Shown here: one piece after another, positions 54,666 to 64,000 of the stretch
Position numbering within the stretch: position 1 is the stretch's first letter
How the letters are laid out: every line of letters begins with the position of its first letter
Assembly: GCA_037179515.1 (NCBI GenBank)
Contig: JAXCGZ010003844.1
Coordinates: forward strand, 41,001 to 105,000
Source: Halocaridina rubra
Lineage: Eukaryota; Arthropoda; Malacostraca; Decapoda; Atyidae
Direction: 5' to 3'
Length of the DNA stretch: 64,000 nt
Made by a program: the position numbers and the translations under genes
Notes under the pieces: generated by a model
What the model was told of the DNA's origin: nothing
Databases searched by the model: none
The model's input: only the letters and a program-made list of their open reading frames with translations

Positions 54666-54859
54666 CCGGTTTTACGTCACAGACTCCCTTTTCAACCAAG
54701 GGGCTAGGACGGTTACCTCCTTATGAAGGACTTGTTTTGGCAGATGTAATCCTTACCCTGAGTGCATGCCCTTGCTAACCTCAGACCGTGACGGGGCGCG
54801 AACCCTCGACCTGACGCCTCAGAGTCGCGACGCTACCGCTTGAGCCACGGTGATTACCC
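54666..54859 (-). mobile_element. tRNA-derived SINE with 20-bp target duplication
   Basis: On the minus strand it begins GTAATCACCGTGGCTCAAGC and closely follows the copy at 45942 through GTTCGCGCCCCGTCACGG and the body to GTGACGTAAAACCGG. The 20-bp CCAGTCCAATAAACAATGTT is present on both sides (54646-54665 and 54860-54879), a clean target-site duplication. Confidence 0.94.
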
Positions 54860-54879
54860 CCAGTCCAATAAACAATGTT

Positions 54880-56502
54880 TTATATTATCACAACTGTTTT
54901 CTTAAACCCCCGATTCTAAGTCCTATGCTTGCACTGTATATAAATTCAAGCATTTGGCCTGAAAGGCTACACTGGTGTTGCAAATCAAAAGCATTCCAAT
55001 ATTTAGTATTATAATCGTTTTAGGCATTAATGATGATATATTATCGTTATTCTCAATATTCTTTATATAAATCGTCATCCTGTCATAGTCATTCTTACAC
55101 TATCATCATGATCATATAACCATCACCACCACCATTTCTATCATCATTTTTTTTTCACCGCTATTATGATTTTTAACATTTTCTCTATTACAGATTTTAC
55201 TAATGATACTGCCATTGCTATTACTATCACTATTTTTTATTTATGTTATCAATTTTAGTACTACTGCTGCTGTTGCTATTATCACTGTTGTTCTGGTGCA
55301 ACTTTAGCGTGCACTAGCAGTAGTTTCTTTTGCCCTGTCTAACAATCATTCTGTGATGATTCATAACAAAATAAGGTGATCTTGTAAGAGGTAATCCCTC
55401 CTAAGGGTGATCCAAATTATTTATATTTACAAGGCAAGTCACCTAACCTCGTCAAGTACGGCGTTATCTAGCCGTATATGGTGGTCTGGGAATTACTTAT
55501 TACAAGAGACAGATACATTATATGGCAATAACTATTGTTGTTCCTAAACATACGCTGTAGTGTAAATGTATTGGGAGATCGCACACTAAAATAGCACCGC
55601 TAGGCTATCGTTCCTTTATTATTAGCATTTTTGTTACTCTGATTTTTATTTGAATTACATTGGTCATTCAGTTTTATTAGCAAACTGAGGAAGTCAACAC
55701 GGCTTGCAAATGTCTGACCTAATTTTCGAGTTATACGACACCAATACATCGAAGTCTTCAACCAATAAGTAAATTGTGCAACTCTTGCATGATTCAGTCA
55801 AGAGTTCCTAGTCACTGCTCGTCAAGATGGAACTTCAGACCCACCCATCACTACACCCTTGGATCAAAATTATAGTAGTATACGAGGCTGTAGCTTTGTG
55901 GCGATATTACATTATTGCATAATATAACACTTGCAAACTCATCCCATGTGGTTTCCATGCCTTCCCTCCCCAGCCATACTCTATCCCACCTCCTCCACCA
56001 GTTCCTTACCCTCTTCATCTCTCCTCCTCTCGCCTCCCCTACCATTCTCTTTCACACAAGTCACTGGAAAATAATTAAAGAGAGTAAAAGCGGTCTACAT
56101 AACATGGCAAAAAGTGTGTAAACAAACGTGAGATTGATGCTTTGTTATGGCCTACTTAGTTCAGCTTCCTCTTTAGACTTCAAATGCAGTCAATTGCCAC
56201 ATTGACGTCATTGTCTTTTTTTTCTTGTTATGAAAGTGAACATTTGAATGGGAATTCTTGCTAGATAAGATTTATTTTCTGCTGCGAATATTTAATATGT
56301 ACACCATGAGCAATTAATTTTCATAGACAAATTTTACCATTTTTAACTTTTTGTATCAACTTTTTGCTGAGAGCAATTATTTAAATCTGAAAAGTGCGGT
56401 CACTGGATTATATTTTCACACACACACACACACGCACACAAAAGAAAAAAAAAGGAAAAGGGGTCCATGGGTAAGAAAAACCACTAATCTACAGCAATAA
56501 CA

Positions 56503-56544
<42 letters not shown>

Positions 56545-56754
56545 GCGACAGCCTCAATCAGCGAAGCATAAATTTTTAATTGTAAGATCCCATGAGAAAG
56601 GAGGAAATGTTCTACTTCCTGAGACAAACTTAACATTTTAAGCCGAATAATTTTGTTGTTCCCTAAGCGTAGCAGGAATAACATAAGACTCTAGATTAGA
56701 AAATTAATAAAAGCAGCTGTGAAACCGTCAATAAGCATATATCTTTTTCATTTC
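54880..56754. other. No supported gene
   Basis: AT-rich stretch with trinucleotide-rich patches (55140-55300), a short AC run (56417-56440) and (AAT)n at 56503-56542. No coding frame was recognised. Confidence 0.45.
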
Positions 56755-57160
56755 TGTGTGTGATAACGGAACAGGCAAGAAAATTGTCCAAATTAGGCCC
56801 AGGCACCAAAAAACATTAAAACGGAGAAAAAGTAGCAGCTTAAGAATGAGGCTGAAATAAAGAGAATGATACATCATGGGAAAAGGACTGGTGAAAGAAA
56901 AGTCGAAATAATGAAGACCTAGAGATATGGCAGGATTAGGCCCTGAGATGACGATAGAATCGGTAGATCCTCTTTTTTAAAGGAAGGAAGATTATTAGAA
57001 TTAGGAAAGACACAAGAAGGAAGAGAGTTCCTGAGTCTGGAGGTGGAAGGGAAGACGCAGTCACTGCACCGACCCATTCGCGAGCAACAAATCTTCACAC
57101 AGTACCTGTGAGACGAAACCGCTTGGAGTGTAACACTGCCTTGGCAGCGGGGAGGGATGC
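56755..57160 (+). repeat. Dispersed repeat, longer copy
   Basis: The head GGAACAGGCAAGAAAATTG ... AGGCCCAGGCACCAAAAAA matches 16285 and 34814. The sequence continues (GGAAGAGAGTTCCTGAGTCT, GTGAGACGAAACCGCTTGGA, CACTGCCTTGGCAGCGGGG) to about 57160, suggesting that the short copies are truncated forms of a longer element. Confidence 0.5.
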
Positions 57161-58139
57161 TAAATATATATAAAAATTCATGTAAAGAAAAATATTAAGT
57201 ATGTTTGTACTATTAAGTTAAAATATTTTTGCATTTAGGTAGAGGTTTACTTCCATACACCCAACGAGTTGATGAAGAAAAAAATTACCAACTCAGTGAG
57301 TGAACCAAACCTAACCTAACCTAATATAATTCTCTAAAAGGTATCTTCCTGAGGGGGGTGTAAAAGTGAAAACTGTATATGCTTTTGTTACATGAATATT
57401 TGGCTAAGATGAAGTGTTCTGTGCAGCACACCATACCCTGATTAGAGAGGGGAGGTGCATTAAAATTCTGAGACATTTTTACTTAAATTATCTGCTCATA
57501 AAATTGGAATACCAGATTCAGCTATTTTAAAGCATTACCACATGTCTACCACACGCACAGAATGAGTGGCTCTTATAAGCAAGCAAACTGGAGCGGTAAT
57601 CTGGTTTCGTCTAGACTCAAGCGCAAGTCTCGAGAAAAACGTTAAGTATGAAATAAGTTTTAGTAGTTTCAAAATATTTTTAAAGTGAAACAGAAAACGT
57701 GAAAATGCTCTGGCCACTCTATATTAAATAAACTATAGTGTAAAACCTTTTACCTTTACCTGGTTGTATGACAGTAGTCCCCAAGCAGAAATGAATAAAT
57801 GCAATCCAAAAATATTCGCATCTCACAACGTGCTTTGTAATGAATATAAATTCCTTTTACAAAACGAGCAAGGGGATGTAAACAAGAGCGCTGTTTGTTA
57901 CTACACTGAGCTACACCATTCAACTCATATTTTAGGATATGTTTAAAGTAACTCATTTTACTGAATGAAAAAAATCTAATGATCTTTGTTATTCATCCCA
58001 GTTAAGAAACTAATTCGTAATAAGTCTTTTTTTGGTCGCTTTATAAATATATATTTTTTTAAGTTTTGTATTTTAATTTCACTTGGTTAGCCGGAAGTTG
58101 TAGCTGCCAGTAATTGAATATATTTTTGTTCCATTGATC

Positions 58140-58180
<41 letters not shown>

Positions 58181-58707
58181 GCGAAGTTTTATTTTAAGAT
58201 GAACCATGGCCACCCTTGGACCTCGTTAAGGTAAAGATAGCAATTATATTCGCTCACGTAGTGTACATGGGGTGTGTGAGTGTGATAAATGTATAGAGTA
58301 TAATTGCAAGCTTGAGTAATAGCTATGATGAAACCGGGAGTTAATGAAAAGGTATAATTTATGTTCGCTCGTTCCATGAAAACCCTACAAGGTCACGAAA
58401 CACTCCCAAACTTTTACAGTGTGTTTAAGAACATTTAAATGCCGATGGTTTCTTATTAATATTATCAAGTAGTACGTACTCGGAAAGCTATACCATATAT
58501 AAATTATTTGAATTACTTCAGTTGTAGTCTCCTAAATATATAATGCAACCCAATTAGTGTTACAAGGAGTCCCCAAGCGAATGGGGGCGGACACATTGGA
58601 GTTGGGAAATTAGAGAGAGATGTTTCCTAACAGTGTTTCCTGCCATGTCATCGAACCCGAGTTAGTCGCTTCACAACTCGCTCTTAAATATGATTCGGGG
58701 TAGTTTA
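57161..58707. other. No supported gene
   Basis: Short frames only. A (GA)n run lies at 58143-58178. Confidence 0.45.
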
Positions 58708-58983
58708 CAGTTTAGCGGGGCATGCCGCTCAACGACCTCATCCCTCCCTCCACTCAGGTAAGTAGTTTGACTGAAGGTTAGGTAAGTATTTTTAGTTAGG
58801 ATAGTAAGGAGGGGGTCGCCCCCCTGGCTAAGAGGTTAGGTAAGTATTTTAGTTAGGATAGTAAAAATTGTTTCGTATGCCTATTGTCGCCATTTTTGTT
58901 GTGTGTTCATCCGCCAATTCCCTAGTCAGAGCCTATCGCCATCTATTGGTAGGTTTTGAACATTGGTATGCCCCGCTAAACTG
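58708..58983. mobile_element. 276-bp MITE with 19-bp inverted ends and TA target duplication
   Basis: Left CAGTTTAGCGGGGCATGCC and right GGTATGCCCCGCTAAACTG are inverted with one C/T difference. TA lies at 58706-58707 and 58984-58985. The interior has a repeated GGTTAGGTAAGTATTTTAGT phrase (58777 and 58832) and a GGGGGTCGCCCCCC palindrome. No ORF. The family cannot be named; the TA duplication fits the Tc1/mariner group. Confidence 0.85.
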
Positions 58984-59492
58984 TAGGTGTTCCATGATTC
59001 GTTATTTTATCAATCCTATACACCGGTGGTAAAAAAAAAAATACTCCTTTACAAACAATCCTCTGCTTACACTAAAAGAACAGAAAATGTAGAATAAAAA
59101 AAAAAATAAAAACTTTAATTACCTCGCTGTCATTACCTGTTAAAAGACTTCGGCCCACAATCGGGATCCGTCAATAATTTCACTCAAAACACAACAAAAC
59201 TGAAGCACCACTACTCTCGTAATGATAATATCTCTATGAATATCAAATTGATATGCTATAAACAAGGATTACAGAGTTTACAGGTATTCCCGCTAGACTT
59301 ACTTTAAGGAAGAAATTACTCGAAGTTCGGTTATCCTTTTCTCTAAAGTTTCCTTTGCCATCAAATTTAAATGATCTATGTCATATGATTTATGTCAATT
59401 TACTTTGTGTTAGCTATTGATGAAACTATTGAATTATGATATTTTGAAGGAGAGTCATATGATATGTTAAGAGTTTTTCTTAGAATGACTGG

Positions 59493-60721
<1,229 letters not shown>

Positions 60722-60760
<39 letters not shown>
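60722..60760. repeat. (AC)n microsatellite
   Basis: 39 bp of AC immediately after the LINE tail. Confidence 0.96.
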
Positions 60761-60763
<3 letters not shown>

Positions 60764-60797
60764 CATGCTTGGATACCCAACAGCAGAAGCAAAACTT

Positions 60798-61435
60798 CGA
60801 GATTTGTCTCCGGAAATGCATATAAATGGCATAGTAAGGGCAGCATATGCTTTCTTAGCAAATGTAAGGGTAGCCTTCAGGCACATGGACAGGGAAATGT
60901 TCAGATATATTTATTTAACTTATGTGAGGCCAAAGATTGAATATGTAGCCCCCTTTTGGAATCCACACTTGAAAATGCACATAGTTAAGCTGGAATAAGC
61001 TTAAAGACATTGCACGAAACTGGTTCCAGAACTATGCAATCTCAGTTATGAGGAGAGGCTGAGGGAATTAGTCTTACCAGCACTCGAAGCTAGGAGAATG
61101 AGGGGGGATATGGTGACGGTTTTTAAATTCCTTCATGGTTATGACAGTAGATAGGGATTGATATTTTGATATGGCTGGCACTAGAGCTAAAGGTCATAGT
61201 CTGAAGCTTCGTAAGAAACTACTTTGCAGGATGTAAGGAAGTACTTTTTTAGTGTAAGAGTAGTTGATAATTGGAATTGGCTAAGCGAGGAGGTAGTTAA
61301 TGCTAACACAATCCATAGTTTTGAGGACAAGTATGATAAGTATCGCTGAGTACAAAAATGAAACCGACCAGGAATTGGGGAGTTACAAGCATAGGGCTCT
61401 TTTCCATAAGCACAATTAGGTAATTACACTTATGT
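60798..61435 (+). pseudogene. LINE family 1, 3' fragment, degenerate
   Basis: It begins in DLSPEMHINGIVRAAYAFLA, then FRHMDREMFRYIYLTYVRPK and IEYVAPFWNPHLKMHIVKLE, with stops and frameshifts after 60998. The 3' UTR (AACCGACCAGGAATTGGGG) and tail CACAATTAGGTAATTACAC follow. More diverged than the copies at 51663 and 59601. Confidence 0.9.
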
Positions 61436-61459
61436 AATTGCACACATATGTTCGTAGAT

Positions 61460-61925
61460 ATGTCATAAAACTATCAAGCGAGACTGAGAGAATTAGACTT
61501 TCCAACTCTCGAAGATAGAAGAATGAGGGGTGATATGGTGGGGATTTTTAAATTCCTTCATGGTTTTGACAGAGTGTATAGGGATCGATATTTTGATGGT
61601 TGGCTCTAGAACTAGAGGTCAGAGTTTGAAGCTTCGTAGAAAACTTTTTTGCAGGATATAAGGAAGTTTTTTTTTTTTTTAAGAATAGTTGATGATTATC
61701 ATTCGCTAAGTGAGGAGGTAGCTAATGCTAACTTTGTTCATTGTTTTAAGGACATATATAGTAAGCATCACTGAATATAAAAATGAAACCAATTAGAAGA
61801 CGGGGAGTTACGAGCATAGGGTTTTTTCCCGTAAGCACAGTTAGGTAATTACACATATATTTACACACACAATTAGGTAATTACACATACACACACACAC
61901 AATTAGGTAATCACACACACACAAA
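61460..61925 (+). pseudogene. LINE family 1, 3' end, degenerate, with expanded tail
   Basis: It matches the C-terminus (RGDMVGIFKFLHGFDRVYRD-like codons, ASN/FVHCFKDIYSKHH) and 3' UTR. Three copies of the AATTAGGTAATYACAC tail unit (61835-61915) are spaced by AC runs. A T-run (61667-61680) interrupts the frame. Confidence 0.85.
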
Positions 61926-61936
61926 TATTTAACATA

Positions 61937-62117
<181 letters not shown>

Positions 62118-62122
<5 letters not shown>

Positions 62123-64000
62123 CCTAATTGTAATAACCTAACTGCGCTTACAGGATAAAACCCTATGCTTATAACTCTTCATCTCTTGGTCGGTTCAATT
62201 TCTATATTCAATGACACTTATCATATTTGTCCTTAAGATTATGAATTGAGTTAGCACCAATTACCTTCTCGCTTGGCGAATCCAGTCATCAACTATTCTT
62301 ACACTAAAAAAGTACTTCCTTACATCCTGAAAAGAAGTTCTTTTACAAAGCTTCAAACTATGACCTCTAGTTCTAGAGCCAGCCATATCAGAATATCAAT
62401 CCCCACCCACTCTGTCATAACCATTAGAGACTTTAATGATCGTCACCATATCCCCCCTCATTCTTCTAGCTTTGAGTGATGGTAAGTCTAATTTCCTCAG
62501 CCTCTCCTCATAAGTGAAAATGAGTATTTCTGGCATGAGTTTCGTGACATGTCTGATTTTTTCCAGCTTATCAAAGTGCTTTTCCATGTGTGGATCCAAA
62601 ATGGGGATGCATAGTAAATCTTTGGCTCACTTAAGTTACATAAATATATCTGAACATTTTCTTGTTCGTGTGTCTGAAGGTTACCCCTACATTTGCTAAG
62701 AAAGCTTATGCTGTCCTTATTATACCATTCATATACATTTCCGAACACAAATCTGCCAATATGTTTACTTTTAGATCTCTCTCATTCCCTCTCTTGAAAT
62801 TCTGCACCTGCTATTGAGAACCCATGCATGGACCTTCCCTCATTTGTACCCATTCTCTTTACTTTACAATCTGAAGAAGTAAATGCCAATAGCCATTTTT
62901 CTGACTATTCATGCAGACTATATAGACATTCCTGAAGTTCTCTACCGTTGTTTTTGTCTCATACTCACAATCTTTGCATCAACTGCAAACATATTCAAGA
63001 ATGAATTTGGTAGGTCATGCATGTATACAAGGAACAAAACTGGCCCTAAAACTGAACTCTGTGGAACATCACTACTAACCCTTCTGCGTTCAGACACTGA
63101 GTGTCTTACTCTAACCCTCTGTTCCCTTCCTTCTAAGTAAAGTTTTATCCATTCCAAAACGTATGCACAAATTCTCGCCTTTACTTGCAGCTTCTTAATA
63201 AGTCCCCCATGTGGGACCGTATCAAATGCCTTCTGAAGATCTAGGAATATGCCATCCCCTTAGCCCTCTCTTCCCTGTAAGATCCGGCTTACCTCATCAT
63301 AAAATTCCAATTAGTTTGTTACTGTTGATGTGTCTTCACTGATGCCACCTTGTCTCACCTACAAAAGTTGAAGGATTTCAAGTGAAGAGAGATGTGTTTT
63401 CTTAATACAGTAGTTTCTAAATAACTTAACAAACTATGGTGGTCAAGGAAACAGGCCTATGGTTTAGAGTTGTGTCTCTCTTTCCATTTTTGAAGATAGG
63501 TACCACATTCATTAGTTTTCAGCATCTTGGAATCTCCCCAGATTCCAGCAACATTTCAAATATGATGCAAAAGTGCGACCGATATTGGCTTAGCATATTT
63601 CTTAAATATGTAAGGGGGTATATAATCAGGACCTGTAGCTATATGAGCATCTAATGCCATCAACGCTCTGCATACCTCTATGACCGAAAATATGATGTTT
63701 CTAATATTGCCCCATGATCTCCTATCTCTGAAATCTGAAGGGGTGGGCTATTTACTGTTGCAAATACTGACTGACACTCCTTATTCAGTTTTTTCTCAAA
63801 TCTCTTCATCCATCTCAGCGATGCTTCCTTCCTCACTCTTTAACTTTAAAACCTGTTCTTGACCTTCAGTTTTTCTCTGATGAAGCTGTGGAAAATCTGG
63901 GAGTTAGTTAGCCTTCCTGGTAATATCCCTTTCAAACTCTCTCTCTGCCTCTATTCTTTTACTTAGGTAATCATTTCTTACTTATTTATAAGTCTTCAAG
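62118..64000 (-). pseudogene. LINE family 1, long degenerate copy running off the window
   Basis: The minus strand starts with the tail (ATTACCTAATTG at 62117-62130) and 3' UTR. Going upstream it carries RMRGDMVTIIKVSNGYDRVG, LMPEILIFTYEERLRKL, MEWIKLYLEGREQRVRVRHS (about 63100-63150), NMFAVDAKIVSM (FADD changed to FAVD, about 62980) and RT/linker matches up to a GAAAGGGATATTACCAGGAA region near 63930. Many frameshifts. It extends past position 64000. Confidence 0.9.

Overview
This is eukaryotic, intron-bearing, strongly AT-rich and repeat-dense DNA. Long (TA)n, (GA)n, (AC)n and (ATA)n arrays, many Tigger/pogo DNA transposons with TA target duplications, CR1/jockey-like LINE fragments and tRNA-derived SINEs together suggest an arthropod, most likely a decapod crustacean. 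That assignment is inferred from repeat style, not from a marker gene. No rRNA, functional tRNA, CRISPR or bacterial-type feature was seen.

Two host loci are supported. (1) On the + strand, 3.5-23.8 kb holds C2H2 zinc-finger exons in two modules. One is a single terminal exon (3489-4916) with eight fingers, a long acidic/glutamine-rich tail and a stop. The other is four exons (13964-14191, 16544-16680, 19331-19478, 23183-23836) with consistent splice phases that also give eight fingers and a stop. Finger by finger the two arrays look like collinear paralogs. Both begin at a phase-0 splice acceptor without an initiator ATG, so they are either alternative 3' ends of one gene whose 5' exons lie left of the window, or two tandem genes. 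(2) On the - strand, 44575-40420 holds a four-exon gene for a 169-residue secreted NPC2/ML-domain (lipid-binding) protein with a signal peptide and six cysteines.

The rest is mobile DNA. 1-1911 is the end of a Tigger element with a broken transposase. 5.1-11.2 kb, between the two zinc-finger modules, is a chain of three Tigger-type elements with a nested SINE, LINE and MITE, separated by TA arrays. 20600-23061 is a complete Tigger with intact ends and a broken transposase, inserted about 120 bp before the last zinc-finger exon. 24.1-27.8 kb holds a foldback element, a tail-to-tail MITE pair and five large TA arrays. 28-32.8 kb holds two dead LINEs on opposite strands. 37.5-39.1 kb holds a second LINE family, whose other copy is at 12.9-13.5 kb. 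41.7-42.8 kb holds an RNase H-bearing LINE remnant inside an NPC2-like intron.

The region 45-64 kb is dominated by pieces of one LINE family (at least eight here plus one at 28 kb). The pieces end in tandem copies of a short AATTAGGTAATCAC-type unit and are often joined directly to (AC)n or (TA)n. Two SINE copies with clear target-site duplications and a 276-bp MITE lie among them. The zinc-finger and NPC2-like loci are not obviously functionally linked. No novel enzymatic system was found; the most interesting host-gene observation is the duplicated zinc-finger module.
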